From contig NZ_BMEU01000011.1 in the NCBI RefSeq assembly GCF_014637085.1, positions 1 to 64,000 of the forward strand: a stretch of DNA of 64,000 bases. Direction: 5' to 3'. The notes under the pieces were generated by a model. That model was not told where the DNA came from. It made no database searches and saw only the letters and a program-made list of their open reading frames with translations. Positions 54,045 through 63,777 of this stretch are shown piece by piece (the stretch's first letter is position 1; the number at the start of each line of letters is the position of its first letter). The DNA comes from Comamonas phosphati (GTDB lineage: Bacteria > Pseudomonadota > Gammaproteobacteria > Burkholderiales > Burkholderiaceae_C). The translations under genes were made by a program, and so were the position numbers.

Positions 54045-55013
54045 TCATGGCTGGGGCAGGGGCTGCACTTCGATGGTGAGGTGTGAAAGCTCGTGGATAT
54101 GCGCCAGCTGCGACTTGTAGTGGGCAGGCTCCCGGGGATCGCGTGCGGCCAGTGCGACGATGGCCGCGAAATGGCCGGGGCCCACCTGCCATACATGCAG
54201 GTCGGTGAGCTGGTTTCCGGAGGCGGCCATGGCTTCCCGGATTTCCTGCTGCACTTCCTCACCCTGGCTGCCCGCGTCCAACAGCACGCTGCCGGCATCC
54301 CGGATCAGGCCCAACGACCATCGCGCAATCACCAGGGCGCCGACCACGCCCATGGCGGGATCGGCCCAGGTCCAGCCATAGCTGCGCCCCAGCAGCAGGG
54401 CGACGATGGCCAGGACCGAGGTCAGCGCATCGGCCAGCACATGCAGGTAGGCGGCGCGCAGATTGTTGTCCCGGCCCTTGCCGTGGGCATGGTGCTCGTC
54501 ATGGTGGTCATGATCGTGGTGCTCGTGGCCATGGTGATGATGGCCGTGATGCGCAGGGTCGTCCTTGAGCAGCCAGGCGCAGACCAGGTTGACGAGCAGG
54601 CCCACGACGGCCACGGCAATCGCCTGGTCGAAGTCGATATGGATGGGCTGGGTGAGCCGCACCAGGCTTTCCCAGCCGATCAGCAGCGCGATCAGGGCCA
54701 GGACGATGGCGCTGGCAAAGCCGGCCAGGTCGCCGAGCTTGCCGGTGCCGAAGGTGAAGCGCGGGTTGCCGGCATGCCGGCGCGCGAAGCGATAGGCCAG
54801 CGCGGCAATCAGCATGGCGCCGGCATGGGTGGACATATGCCAGCCGTCGGCCACCAGGGCCATGGAGCCATAGAGCGTGCCGGCCGTGATCTCGGCCAGC
54901 ATCATGGCCGTGGTCAGGACGATCACCATCCATACCTTGCGCTCATTGCGCTGGTGGTCGCTGCCCAGAAAGGAATGATGGTGGCTGGGTGCCAGGGGTG
55001 GGTGGGTGTTCAT
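54045..55013 (-). CDS. dmeF: Cation diffusion facilitator, cobalt/nickel efflux (DmeF-like)
   Basis: This 322-residue CDF has six membrane helices. The metal-site motifs in TM2 (GWHMSTHAG) and TM5 (HVLADALTSV: His191, Asp195) are the DmeF type. A loop at 155-177 holds 15 His, plus Asp and Glu, consistent with metal binding. It exports divalent cations, probably Co2+ and Ni2+, in exchange for protons. It follows an RcnR-type repressor gene by 49 bases in a minus-strand operon. Confidence 0.88.
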   Translation of the reverse strand: MNTHPPLAPSHHHSFLGSDHQRNERKVWMVIVLTTAMMLAEITAGTLYGSMALVADGWHMSTHAGAMLIAALAYRFARRHAGNPRFTFGTGKLGDLAGFASAIVLALIALLIGWESLVRLTQPIHIDFDQAIAVAVVGLLVNLVCAWLLKDDPAHHGHHHHGHEHHDHDHHDEHHAHGKGRDNNLRAAYLHVLADALTSVLAIVALLLGRSYGWTWADPAMGVVGALVIARWSLGLIRDAGSVLLDAGSQGEEVQQEIREAMAASGNQLTDLHVWQVGPGHFAAIVALAARDPREPAHYKSQLAHIHELSHLTIEVQPLPQP

Positions 55014-55062
55014 TGCCGGATTCTTGCTTCAGGTGGTGGAACTGGTGTTTTTCGCGGAAGGC

Positions 55063-55335
55063 TTACTTCATGTAGGAACGGATGACTTCGATCATTTCCT
55101 CGCCGCCCTGGCGGCGCTCCGTGTCGCCGCCCGCCTCCAGCACGTGCTCGCGCAAATGGTCTTCCATGACCTCCACGGTCAGCCCGCCGACCGCGCCGCG
55201 CACCGATGCGATCTGGCGCAACACCTCGACACAGGCCGCATCCGCGTCCAGGGCGCGCTCGATGCCTTCCAGCTGTCCCTTGATGCGGCGGACGCGGGCG
55301 ATCAATTTGTCTTTCTGGCGGGCGGTGTGGGACAT
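55063..55335 (-). CDS. dmeR: RcnR/CsoR-family cobalt/nickel-sensing repressor (DmeR-like)
   Basis: This 90-residue all-helical repressor keeps all the metal ligands of E. coli RcnR: the N-terminal MSH (His3), Cys35, His60 and His64. That favours a Co/Ni sensor over a copper (CsoR) or formaldehyde (FrmR) sensor. It precedes dmeF in the same operon and would derepress it when bound to cobalt or nickel. A candidate operator lies 18 bases upstream. Confidence 0.88.
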   Translation of the reverse strand: MSHTARQKDKLIARVRRIKGQLEGIERALDADAACVEVLRQIASVRGAVGGLTVEVMEDHLREHVLEAGGDTERRQGGEEMIEVIRSYMK

Positions 55336-55352
55336 GGCGGCAGTGCTTGAAA

Positions 55353-55369
55353 ATAGTATGGTGGGCTAT
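55353..55369 (-). promoter_or_regulatory. Candidate DmeR/RcnR operator
   Basis: ATAGTATGGTGGGCTAT has an ATAG and CTAT pair enclosing a G-rich core (C-rich on the other strand). This is the general shape of RcnR/DmeR sites, a short dyad around a G/C tract. It is 18 bases upstream of the dmeR ATG, in the promoter. Confidence 0.5.
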
Positions 55370-55500
55370 ATTAATGAATTCCTCCCGGCCCTGATGCCAT
55401 GGAGGGCATCCGGCGGCTTGGTGGAAGCGGATGGAAAATCCGATGGAATAAACCGCCTCGCCCAGCTGTTTACTGCAGGTCAACACCAAGGAGACATTCC

Positions 55501-55890
55501 ATGACCCGTCTTGCTTCCCTTTCCATTCTGGCTTCGGCCCTGCTGGCCGCATGCTCCACCGCCTATGTCGGCCAGACGAAATCCCCGGCCACGACTTTGA
55601 ACGGCGCGCTGGTCGGCCCCAGCCAGATGACGCTCTACGTCTTCGACAAGGATGCCGCAGGGTCCGGCAAGAGCGTGTGCAACGGCGGCTGCGCCACCAA
55701 CTGGCCGCCGCTGATGGCCCCCGCCGCGGCTTCGGCCATCGGGGACTGGAGCGTGGTGACCCGCGACGACGGCGCCAAGCAGTGGGCCTACAAAGGACAT
55801 CCGCTCTACTACTGGAGCAAGGACGCCAAGCCCGGCGACAAGACGGGTGACGGCTTCCTCAACAACGCCTGGCATGTAGCGAAGCCCTGA
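55501..55890 (+). CDS. Secreted lipoprotein of the YxxxD-repeat family (COG4315-like)
   Basis: This 129-residue protein begins with a lipoprotein signal (LLAAC, Cys18). It then has two repeats of the family pattern MTLYVFDKD and HPLYYWSKD, with CNGGCATNWPP in between. The family is predicted to be periplasmic lipoproteins of unknown function. AAGGAG precedes the ATG. It is followed by an ECF sigma factor gene six bases on and is probably in the same operon. Confidence 0.82.
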   Translation: MTRLASLSILASALLAACSTAYVGQTKSPATTLNGALVGPSQMTLYVFDKDAAGSGKSVCNGGCATNWPPLMAPAAASAIGDWSVVTRDDGAKQWAYKGHPLYYWSKDAKPGDKTGDGFLNNAWHVAKP

Positions 55891-55896
55891 TTCCGG

Positions 55897-56421
55897 GTGA
55901 ATACCGACGCCGCCATCGTCCACATCCCGCGCCTGCGCCGCTATGCGCGGGCGCTGATGGGGGATGCCGCCCGCGCCGACGATCTGGTGCAGGACACGTT
56001 GGAGCGGGCCTGCCAGAAGTGGGCGCTATGGCATCCGCCGGCGGGGTCGGCGGCCGAGGTCCAGGCGGCGCTGCGCAGCTGGCTGCTCACGCTGATGCAC
56101 AACCTCTACGCCAACCAGTGGCAGCAGGCGGTACGCCAGCGCACGGTCGACTGGGATGAGGCCTGGGATGCCGGGCACGACCCCACACCGCATATGGCGC
56201 TGCGGCTGGACCTGGAGCGTGCGCTGGCGTTGCTGGCGCCGCAGGCAAGAGAAGTGCTGCTGCTGGTGGCGATGGAGCAGCTGAGCTATGCCGAAACGGC
56301 GCGGATGCTGGGCATCCCGATAGGCACCGTGATGTCCCGGCTGGCGCGGGCGCGCGAGCAGCTGCGGCGCCTGATGGAAGGGGATGCGCCATCCCGGGTT
56401 GTATTGAAGGCTGTCAAATGA
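55897..56421 (+). CDS. ECF-type RNA polymerase sigma factor
   Basis: This 174-residue sigma-70 family protein has region 2 (RYARALMGDAARADDLVQDT) and region 4 (LPPQAREVLLLVAMEQLSYAE-like, with MLGIPIGTVMSRLARARE). The start is a GTG. It overlaps the anti-sigma gene by four bases. The target promoter and signal are unknown; the lipoprotein gene directly upstream is a candidate target. Confidence 0.9.
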   Translation: MNTDAAIVHIPRLRRYARALMGDAARADDLVQDTLERACQKWALWHPPAGSAAEVQAALRSWLLTLMHNLYANQWQQAVRQRTVDWDEAWDAGHDPTPHMALRLDLERALALLAPQAREVLLLVAMEQLSYAETARMLGIPIGTVMSRLARAREQLRRLMEGDAPSRVVLKAVK

Positions 56422-57215
56422 CGGGGAATCTATCCATGTCCACGGGCCGTCCCGACGAAGCCGCGCTCCATGCCTGGGTGGACGGAGAGCTTGCGCCGGC
56501 AAGCGCTTCCGAGGTGGCGCAGTGGCTGGCGGAGCGCCCCGACGAAGCGGCGCGCATGGCTGCCATCCAGGCCCAGCGCGCAAGCCTGCAGGCCCTGCAT
56601 GCGCAGGTGCTGGATGAGCCCGTGCCGCCCCAGTTGCGCCGTGCGCTGCGCCGGCGGCTGCAATGGCAGTGGCCGCATGCGCTTGCCGCGGGCCTGATGC
56701 TGAGCCTGGGGCTGGGTGTCGGCTACGGCCTGGGTGGAAGAGGGCAGACCCACGCACCCGCACAGGCCCGCGCCGTGCCGGACTTTGTGCGCGAGGCGGT
56801 GGCGGCGCATGCGGTCTATGTGCCAGAGCAGCGCCACCCGGTCGAGGTCGCGGCGCAGCAGCAGGCCCATCTGGTGCAGTGGCTGTCCAAGCGCCTGGGC
56901 GTGCCGCTCAAGGTGCCGGCACTCGAGGCACTTGGCTACCACCTGGTCGGCGGGCGCCTGCTGCCCGGCGAGGCCGGGCAGGCGCGGGCGCAGTTCATGT
57001 ACGAGGATGCGGCCGGCCAGCGCGTGACGCTGTATGTGTCGGTGCTGGCCAGGAAGGACGGCGCGGCGGCGCCTGCAAGCTTCCAGTGGACCGAGCAGGG
57101 CGCGACGCACGGCTTTTACTGGGTGGACGGGCGCCAGGGCTATGCGGTCAGCGCGGCCTTGCCCCGCGACCGGCTGTATGCACTGGCCGAGGCCATTTAT
57201 CGGCAGCTGGACTGA
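56418..57215 (+). CDS. Anti-sigma factor
   Basis: This 265-residue protein has a cytosolic N-terminal domain (DEAALHAWVDGELAPASASE), one membrane helix at about 88-108 (LAAGLMLSLGLGVGYGLGG) and a periplasmic domain. The N-terminal pattern matches anti-sigma proteins without the zinc-binding HxxxCxxC motif. Its start overlaps the sigma gene (ATGA). It would sequester the ECF sigma factor at the membrane until an envelope signal is sensed. Confidence 0.85.
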   Translation: MTGNLSMSTGRPDEAALHAWVDGELAPASASEVAQWLAERPDEAARMAAIQAQRASLQALHAQVLDEPVPPQLRRALRRRLQWQWPHALAAGLMLSLGLGVGYGLGGRGQTHAPAQARAVPDFVREAVAAHAVYVPEQRHPVEVAAQQQAHLVQWLSKRLGVPLKVPALEALGYHLVGGRLLPGEAGQARAQFMYEDAAGQRVTLYVSVLARKDGAAAPASFQWTEQGATHGFYWVDGRQGYAVSAALPRDRLYALAEAIYRQLD

Positions 57216-57257
57216 GCCGGGCATAGCCCATGGGCATGGGCCATGTTTCCAGGCGCT

Positions 57258-59519
57258 TCAGGCCAGCTTGAAAGGCAGCTCGCGCAGCGGCTTGCCCGTC
57301 AGCCGCGCAACGGCATTGGCAAACGCCGGCGCCAGCGGCGGCACGCCGGGCTCGCCCATGCCGGTGGGCGCATCGGCGCTGGGAACGATGTGCACGGCAA
57401 TGGCCGGCATGTCGGTCAGGCGGGCCACGCTGTAGTCGTTGAAGTTGCCTTGTTCGACCACGCCGTCCTTGAAGGTGATGGCCGCGCCGGGCAGGCAGGT
57501 GCCCAGGCCCATCAGTGCGCCGCCCTGCACCTGGGCCTCCACGCTGCGGGGGTTGACCGCCAGATTGCAGTGCACGCCGGCCGTGACGGCATGCAGCTTC
57601 GGCACCCCGTCCTGCACCGAGGCCTCGACCACGTAGGCCACGACCGACTCGAAGGACTCGTGCACCGCCACGCCCCAGGCGCGGCCCTGCGCGAGCTGGC
57701 GCTTGCCGTAGCCGGATTTTTCCACCGCCAGCTTCAGTGCGGCTGTGTGGCGCGGATGCTTGCCGCCGAACTGCCTGAGGCGGTACTCGACCGGGTCCTG
57801 GCTGGTGGCGCGGGCGATCTCGTCGATCAGCGTCTCCATCACGTAGGCCGTGTGGGTCGAGCCCACGCTGCGCCACCACAGCACCGGCGTGTTCAGCACC
57901 GGGTGGTGCACCGACAGGCGCATGGGCACGTCATAGGGCTCCTTCATGCCTTCGACGGCCGTACCGTCCACGCCGTTCTTGACCATGAAGCCCTCGAAGG
58001 CCGTGCCGTGGGCGATGGACTGGCCGACGATGACATGGTCCCAGGCCAGTACCTGGCCCTGGGCGTCGAAACCGATCTCGGCGTGGTGCAGGTGCATGGG
58101 GCGGTAATAGCCGCCCTTCACATCGTCTTCGCGGCCCCAGATCAGGCGCACCGGGGCATCCACGCCGGCGGCGCGCGCGGCCTTGGCTATCTGGCAGGCC
58201 TCGGCCACGTAGTCGCTGGTGGGCGTGGCGCGGCGCCCGAAGCCGCCGCCCGCCATTTGCACGTTCACGCGCACATTTTTCGGGTCCACGTCCAGAATAC
58301 GCGCGGCCGTGGCGGCCTCCCAGCCCGGGGCCTGCGTGCCCAGCCACAGCTCGGCCTGGGTCGCTGCCCCCTTGCCCGAGAGGCGCACGGTGCAGTTGAG
58401 CGGCTCCATCGGGGTATGCGCCAGGTAGGGGAAAAGGTACTCCGCGCTGATCTTGTGCGGCGCGCTGCCGAGCCTGGAAACATCGGCGTCGTATTTGAGC
58501 GCACCGGGCTTCTTGGCCAGCTCGCGGTACTGGGCGAGCTGCTGGGCCGAGTCGACCTTGCCGACGGCCACCGCATCCCACTCGAGCCTCAGCGCATCGC
58601 GGCCCTGCTTGGCCGGCCAGTAGCCGTCGGCCAGCACGGCCACGACCTCGCCGCCATGCACGCTTGGTATGCGCAGCACGGCGCGCACGCCCTTCACGGC
58701 CTTGGCGGCGCTGTCATCGACAGCCTTGAGCTTGCTGCCATAGACGGGCGGGTGCGCCACCACGGCCGTGAGCATGCCGGGCAGGCGGGTGTCCATGCCA
58801 TAGGCCTGGCCGCCGCTGGACTTGGCGCGTGCGTCGATGCGGCCCGTGGCATGGCCGATGATGCGGAAATTCTTGGGATCCTTGAGCGCCACGGTCTGGG
58901 GCACGGGCAGCTGCATCGCGGCATCGGCCAGCTCGCCGTAGGAGAGCTTCTTGCCGCGTGGGCCCATGACCTGGCCGGCCTGCGTGCGCAACGAGTCGGC
59001 CGGTACGCCCCATTGCCGGGCTGCGGCCGCCACCAGCATGGCGCGGGTGCGGGCGCCCAGTTCGCGGTACTGCGTGTAGGAGTGCTTGATCGCCGTGGAG
59101 CCGCCCGTCAGGTGCATGCCCATCACGGGGTCCACATAGGCCGGATCGGCGTTGCCGTGCGTGCTGCGCACCTTGGACCAGTCGGCATCCAGCTCTTCGG
59201 CCAGCACCATGGGCAGGCCGGTCTGCACGCCCTGGCCGAAGTCCAGCCGGTTGATGGTGACGGTGACGATGCCGTCGCGAGCTATCTTCACGAAGGCGGT
59301 CGGCTGCTGCGTGGGCTTGAGGCCTGCGTTCGCCGCATTCGCGGCCTCGCCGCCGGCCTGGGCCAGCACGCTGGCCGGAAAGGCGCCCAGCGCAAAGCCC
59401 GAGGCCGTGGCGAGCTTGAGGAAGCTGCGGCGCGATGGGCCGGCGGATGCATCGGCGTCGTCCATCAGCGCGCGCAGGCCCCGCGGCAGGTCCTGGAGCA
59501 GGTCGGTGGTGATATGCAT
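57258..59519 (-). CDS. Molybdenum hydroxylase large subunit (IorB-like)
   Basis: This 753-residue molybdopterin-binding subunit of the xanthine dehydrogenase/isoquinoline 1-oxidoreductase family has a Tat signal ([13 protein letters not shown], Arg30-Arg31), so it is probably exported. Mo-binding domains and the catalytic Glu723 in GMGEPG are intact. It is fused head to tail as two domain repeats typical of IorB. It oxidises N-heterocycles or aldehydes, but the substrate is unknown. It is the second gene of a minus-strand operon after the 2Fe-2S subunit. Confidence 0.88.
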   Translation of the reverse strand: MHITTDLLQDLPRGLRALMDDADASAGPSRRSFLKLATASGFALGAFPASVLAQAGGEAANAANAGLKPTQQPTAFVKIARDGIVTVTINRLDFGQGVQTGLPMVLAEELDADWSKVRSTHGNADPAYVDPVMGMHLTGGSTAIKHSYTQYRELGARTRAMLVAAAARQWGVPADSLRTQAGQVMGPRGKKLSYGELADAAMQLPVPQTVALKDPKNFRIIGHATGRIDARAKSSGGQAYGMDTRLPGMLTAVVAHPPVYGSKLKAVDDSAAKAVKGVRAVLRIPSVHGGEVVAVLADGYWPAKQGRDALRLEWDAVAVGKVDSAQQLAQYRELAKKPGALKYDADVSRLGSAPHKISAEYLFPYLAHTPMEPLNCTVRLSGKGAATQAELWLGTQAPGWEAATAARILDVDPKNVRVNVQMAGGGFGRRATPTSDYVAEACQIAKAARAAGVDAPVRLIWGREDDVKGGYYRPMHLHHAEIGFDAQGQVLAWDHVIVGQSIAHGTAFEGFMVKNGVDGTAVEGMKEPYDVPMRLSVHHPVLNTPVLWWRSVGSTHTAYVMETLIDEIARATSQDPVEYRLRQFGGKHPRHTAALKLAVEKSGYGKRQLAQGRAWGVAVHESFESVVAYVVEASVQDGVPKLHAVTAGVHCNLAVNPRSVEAQVQGGALMGLGTCLPGAAITFKDGVVEQGNFNDYSVARLTDMPAIAVHIVPSADAPTGMGEPGVPPLAPAFANAVARLTGKPLRELPFKLA

Positions 59520-59537
59520 GGCGGGTGCTCCTTGGTT

Positions 59538-59999
59538 TCAGGCCAGGGCCTTGGCGGCGTCGTGGATGGCGGCGCGGATGCGCGCATAGGTACCGCAGCG
59601 GCAGATGTTGCCGGTCATGGCTGCGTCGATGTCGGCATCGCTGGGCGCCTTGTTGCCCTTGAGCAGGGCGGTGGCGCTCATGATCTGGCCGCTCTGGCAG
59701 TAGCCGCACTGGGCCACGTCGTGGCGCACCCAGGCATCCTCCACGGCCTTGCCGACCTTGTCATTGGCCTGCGCCTCGATGGTGCTGATCTTCTGCCCTT
59801 CGGCGGCCGAGATGGGCGTGATGCACGAGCGGATCGCCTGCCCGTTCAGGTGCACGGTGCAGGCGCCGCACATGGCCATGCCGCAGCCGAACTTGGTGCC
59901 CTGCAGGCCCAGCGTGTCGCGCAGCGTCCAGAGGATGGGAGTGGATGGGTCGACGTCGACCGAGGTCGGCTTGCCGTTGAGCGTGAATTCCACAGGCAT
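59538..59999 (-). CDS. Molybdenum hydroxylase 2Fe-2S subunit (IorA-like)
   Basis: This 153-residue subunit has a plant-type 2Fe-2S site (Cys39, Cys44, Cys47, Cys59) and a second cluster (Cys98, Cys101, Cys133, Cys135 in CGYCQSG and CRCGTY). It passes electrons from the Mo subunit. I chose the ATG at 59999 over an in-frame start at 60038, because AGAGAAC lies upstream. No FAD subunit or cytochrome gene is adjacent, which is the two-subunit Ior pattern. Confidence 0.92.
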   Translation of the reverse strand: MPVEFTLNGKPTSVDVDPSTPILWTLRDTLGLQGTKFGCGMAMCGACTVHLNGQAIRSCITPISAAEGQKISTIEAQANDKVGKAVEDAWVRHDVAQCGYCQSGQIMSATALLKGNKAPSDADIDAAMTGNICRCGTYARIRAAIHDAAKALA

Positions 60000-60139
60000 G
60001 GGGCGTTCTCTTTCTGGTTGCATGGACCGCTGCGGCACGCATTGCGTGCGGAGGTGGCGAGAAGTGTGCCGCAGCTCGTTTGAAAGAAAAAGATGGCTTA
60101 TCTATGTAGGCTATCAAATTCTGCTTAAAAATAAAGGCC

Positions 60140-61045
60140 ATGAAGCCCGAGATCCTGGCCTCGCTGGCCGCCTTCGAGCAGGTGGCCCAGCACCGCAGCC
60201 TGACCTATGCTGCCCACGCGCTGGGCGTGACGCCGGCCGCCCTGTCGCAGACCATCAAGAAGCTGGAGGCGCGGCTTCAGGTTCGCCTGTTCGAGCGCAC
60301 CACGCGCAGCGTGAATCTGACCGAGGCCGGGCGCGCCTACCTGGAACGCGTGGCACCGGCGCTGGCAAACCTGCGCAGCGCCACCGAAGACCTGCAGACC
60401 AGCGCCGGCGTGGAAGGCGGCACGCTGCGCCTGACCCTGGCCCACCCCGCGGGCCGCGTGCTGGTCGAGCCGCTGCTGGCCGAATTCTTCGCGCAGCACC
60501 CGCATATCGCGCTGGAACTGGTGTACGACGATGGCTTTGTCGACATCGTACGCGAGGGTTTCGATCTGGGCATACGCATAGGCGATTCGCTGGAGGGCGA
60601 CATGATCGCGGTGCGGCTGACGCGCGAATTTCGCATGTGCTGCGTGGCCACGCCCGGTTATCTGCAGGCGCACGGGCATCCCGGCCATCCCGACGAGCTG
60701 GAGGCTCATCGCTGCATCAACTACCGCATGCGCAGCAGCGGCGCGGTCTACAAATGGGAGTTCATGGTGGATGGCGTGCTGACCGAGCGCGCGGTGCACG
60801 GGCCGCTGGTGGTCAATCACTGGGAGGCAGGCCTGCGTGCCGCACGCGACGGCGTGGGCCTCACGGTGGGCTGGAGCGAATCCCTGGCGCCCCTGTTGCA
60901 AAGCGGCGAACTGGTGGAGGTGCTGGCTCCCTATTGCGCAAGCTTCCCGGGCTTCTATGCCTACTACCCCCAACGTGCGCATCTGCCGGTCAAGACCCGG
61001 GTCTTTCTGGCCTTTCTGACGCAACGCCTGGGCGGGCTGACATGA
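60140..61045 (+). CDS. LysR-family transcriptional regulator
   Basis: This 301-residue regulator has an N-terminal HTH (LAAFEQVAQHRSLTYAAHAL, then TPAALSQTIKKLEARL) and a LysR substrate-binding domain. It is divergent from the IorAB operon with a 140-base gap, so it is the likely regulator of that operon. The gap contains a direct repeat (GGCTTATC and GGCTATC, 14 bases apart) and AT-rich sequence. Confidence 0.93.
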   Translation: MKPEILASLAAFEQVAQHRSLTYAAHALGVTPAALSQTIKKLEARLQVRLFERTTRSVNLTEAGRAYLERVAPALANLRSATEDLQTSAGVEGGTLRLTLAHPAGRVLVEPLLAEFFAQHPHIALELVYDDGFVDIVREGFDLGIRIGDSLEGDMIAVRLTREFRMCCVATPGYLQAHGHPGHPDELEAHRCINYRMRSSGAVYKWEFMVDGVLTERAVHGPLVVNHWEAGLRAARDGVGLTVGWSESLAPLLQSGELVEVLAPYCASFPGFYAYYPQRAHLPVKTRVFLAFLTQRLGGLT

Positions 61046-61269
61046 GAGCGTGTTCCTGCCTCGGCCGTCAGGAATTGAATTGTTCTGTCGTCCTGGCGAA
61101 GATGCCGGCGCTGAATGCGCACCGGGCAAACGGAAAATGCCTGGTGGGAATGCCGTGCTGCGGCAGGTTTTTCATGTTCGCCTAGAATTCCCGCTGGGTG
61201 GTGCGTCGTGGGGACGTTCCAGGAAAACAGCGAAGGTCGGGCCGCCTCGCAGTTTGATGACGCCCCCCT

Positions 61270-62532
61270 ATGTTCGACATTTCCATCGAATCGATTGCCG
61301 CATTCATTTTCGCGGTCGCCCTGGCGCATACCTTTGCGGCCAAGCAGTTCGAGCGCCTTTCCCATCGATTTCCCCGCCACGCCGGCCTGTTCCATCTGCT
61401 GGGCGAAGTGGAGGTCGTCTTCGGCTTCTGGGCCATGGTGCTGATTGCGCTGATGGCACTGTCCGCTGGTGGCAGCCAGGCCTTGCAATATGCGGAAAGC
61501 CGCAACTACACGGAGCCCTTGTTCGTGTTCGTGGTGATGGTGATCGCCGCGTCCAGGCCGGTGCTTGCAACCGTCATGTCCCTGGTCAACGCCATTGCCC
61601 GCCTGGCACCGGTGCGGACTTCGCTGGCCACGGCCTGGCTGGGGCTGGCGGGCGTGCCCCTGCTTGGTTCGCTGATCACCGAGCCGGCGGCCATGACCAT
61701 TGCCGCTCTCATGCTGGCTCCGCAGATCTTCCGGTCCCATGTTCCGGAAGGGCTGAAGTATCTGGCCCTGGGTGCTCTGTTCGTGAACGTCTCCATTGGC
61801 GGGACGCTGACCTCCTACGCCGCTCCGCCCGTGTTGATGGTGGCATCGGCCTGGCAGTGGGACAGCGCTTTCATGTTGGCCACCTTCGGCTGGAAAGCCG
61901 CTGCCGCCGTGCTGGTGAATGCAACGGTGGCCACCTTCCTGCTGCGCAACCATCTGCCCCCTACATTGCCGGACAGGGAGGGGTTGCCGTCCACGGAGCG
62001 CGTGCCGCTGCCCGTGGTGCTGGTGCACCTTGTCCTGCTGGCGGCCGTGGTGCTGTTTGCCCACCATCCCGTGATGTTCCTGGGCCTGTTCCTGATGTTC
62101 CTGGGCTTCACACAAGCCTATGGCAAGCATCAGAGCCCGCTCATCATCAAGGAGGCGCTGCTCGTGGGCTTCTTCCTGGCCGGCCTGGTGGTGCTGGGCG
62201 GCATGCAGCAATGGTGGCTGCAGCCCATGGTTTCGGGCCTGCAGCCGCTGGCGCTGTTCATTGGCGCGGTCGGGTTGACGGCCATCACGGACAACGCAGC
62301 CTTGACCTATCTTGGCTCCCTGATCGCGGAGATTCCGGAGCATTCCAAATACATGCTGGTGGCCGGCGCCGTGGCTGGCGGCGGGCTTACCGTCATTGCC
62401 AATGCCCCGAACCCTGCGGGCGTGGCCTTGCTCAAGCGCGGATTTGCCGACGAGACCATTGGCGCTGCAGGATTGCTGCTGGGCGCCCTGGGCCCGACCG
62501 CCGTTGCCATCGTCGCCTTCATGCTTCTTTGA
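61270..62532 (+). CDS. Putative Na+/H+ antiporter (PF07399-type)
   Basis: This 420-residue inner-membrane protein has about 11 hydrophobic segments. Conserved regions include LITEPAAMTIAALMLAP, FVNVSIGGTLTSYAAPPVL, TAITDNAALTYLGSL and the end NAPNPAGVALL. The fold and motifs fit the ion-transporter superfamily of PF07399, whose members are annotated as Na+/H+ antiporters; the ion is not proven. The ATG at 61270 lies directly after a C-rich stretch without a clear ribosome site. Confidence 0.8.
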   Translation: MFDISIESIAAFIFAVALAHTFAAKQFERLSHRFPRHAGLFHLLGEVEVVFGFWAMVLIALMALSAGGSQALQYAESRNYTEPLFVFVVMVIAASRPVLATVMSLVNAIARLAPVRTSLATAWLGLAGVPLLGSLITEPAAMTIAALMLAPQIFRSHVPEGLKYLALGALFVNVSIGGTLTSYAAPPVLMVASAWQWDSAFMLATFGWKAAAAVLVNATVATFLLRNHLPPTLPDREGLPSTERVPLPVVLVHLVLLAAVVLFAHHPVMFLGLFLMFLGFTQAYGKHQSPLIIKEALLVGFFLAGLVVLGGMQQWWLQPMVSGLQPLALFIGAVGLTAITDNAALTYLGSLIAEIPEHSKYMLVAGAVAGGGLTVIANAPNPAGVALLKRGFADETIGAAGLLLGALGPTAVAIVAFMLL

Positions 62533-62709
62533 CGAGGGGTTGCACGTCATCAAATATTCACCAGTGCCGGCTAGGCTGCCGGCCATTGTGAAGAAATGAT
62601 GAAGAAAGTGATGCGATGAGCTTCGAAAGCCGAGAGACATTGGTGCGCCGTAGCGGGAGCGGCGGATGCATTGTGCTGTGTGTCATGGAGCCCGGAGTCC
62701 AGACGGTCC

Positions 62710-63777
62710 ATGAATGAAGCTGTTTCCTCCCAGGTGCTGGCTTCGGATGATGCGGGGCTGATCTGCGGGTGGCGTTTTTTCTGCGGCACGCGCGAGCCCG
62801 CGCAAACCATGACGGCCCAGTCTGCCGCAGAGTGGCTGGCGTCATCGCGTGCAGGTACAGGTCCGGAGGATTCCGCGACCGCGGCAGCGTGCCGCCACGA
62901 TTTTCTCTGGCTGCACTTCAATCTGGCCAACACCCAGTCCTTGCGCTGGCTGCAGCGCCACGCTGCGCTGCCTCCTGTCTTCTATGCGGCCTTGCGCGAA
63001 GGGCTGACGTCCACCCGCATCGAGCGGGCCGACGATTCGCTGGTCGCGGTGCTCAACGATGTGAATTTCGAATTCAATTTCGAGTCCGCCGACCTCGCCA
63101 CGCTGTGGATCTGCCTTGATGATCGACTGGTCGTCACCGCCCGCACGCAGCCGCTGCGCACGGTGGATGCATTGCGTGCCGCCGTGCGCGAAGGCGACAG
63201 CCCGGCGAGCACCGCAGAACTGCTGGAGCACCTGATGCGCACGCAGGCCGATGTGCTGGTCAAGGTGGTGCGCGAAACCACGGTGCGCGTGGACGACATC
63301 GAGGACGCGATCCTGGCGCAGCGCTACCACCATCCCCGGGCCCACCTGGGGCGCCTGCGGCGGCTGCTGGTGCGGCTGCAGCGCTTGCTGGCCCCCGAGC
63401 CTGCGGCACTGTTCCGGCTGCTGCAGCAGCCGCCCAAATGGATGGCCGAGGACGATCGCCGGGGACTGGCTGCCGCCAGCGAGGAGTTTTCACTGATGTT
63501 GCGCGACATGCAGACCTTGCAGGATCGCATCAAGCTGCTGCAGGAAGAGGTGGCTGCGGCAGTGAATGAAGACAACAGCAACAGCCTGTTCGTGCTGACC
63601 GTGGTGACCGTGCTGGCGCTGCCCATCAATATTCTTGCGGGTCTGTTCGGCATGAATGTCGGCGGCATTCCGCTGGCACAGCACCCGCATGGCTTCTGGA
63701 TCGTGGTTTCGCTCGTGGCCGGCTTCACCATCGTCGCGGCCCGGCTTGCGTTCCGCAAGAAACGAAACCAGGATTGA
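62710..63777 (+). CDS. zntB: Zinc transporter ZntB-like (CorA superfamily)
   Basis: This 355-residue CorA-superfamily protein has a large cytoplasmic N-terminal domain, a long helix, and two C-terminal membrane helices. The GMN motif is in FGMNVGGIPL (Gly314-Asn316), and the VGGIPLA tail is typical of ZntB rather than CorA Mg2+ channels. ZntB moves Zn2+ (and Cd2+), reported as efflux in Salmonella and import in E. coli. The ATG at 62710 is chosen; other upstream starts would add a Cys-rich stretch. Confidence 0.9.
   Translation: MNEAVSSQVLASDDAGLICGWRFFCGTREPAQTMTAQSAAEWLASSRAGTGPEDSATAAACRHDFLWLHFNLANTQSLRWLQRHAALPPVFYAALREGLTSTRIERADDSLVAVLNDVNFEFNFESADLATLWICLDDRLVVTARTQPLRTVDALRAAVREGDSPASTAELLEHLMRTQADVLVKVVRETTVRVDDIEDAILAQRYHHPRAHLGRLRRLLVRLQRLLAPEPAALFRLLQQPPKWMAEDDRRGLAAASEEFSLMLRDMQTLQDRIKLLQEEVAAAVNEDNSNSLFVLTVVTVLALPINILAGLFGMNVGGIPLAQHPHGFWIVVSLVAGFTIVAARLAFRKKRNQD

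Noticed and set aside
54093-55085. A 330-codon plus-strand frame over dmeF
   Set aside because: Its composition is shadow-like and the CDF gene with its RcnR-type repressor on the minus strand is well supported.
57243-60083. A 946-codon plus-strand open frame over the IorAB-like genes
   Set aside because: It is antisense to intact molybdenum hydroxylase genes, with repetitive His/Gly/Ala composition and no recognisable motif.
60100-60139. Direct repeat GGCTTATC/GGCTATC as a LysR operator
   Set aside because: The repeat is short and not a dyad; evidence is too weak to list as a site.
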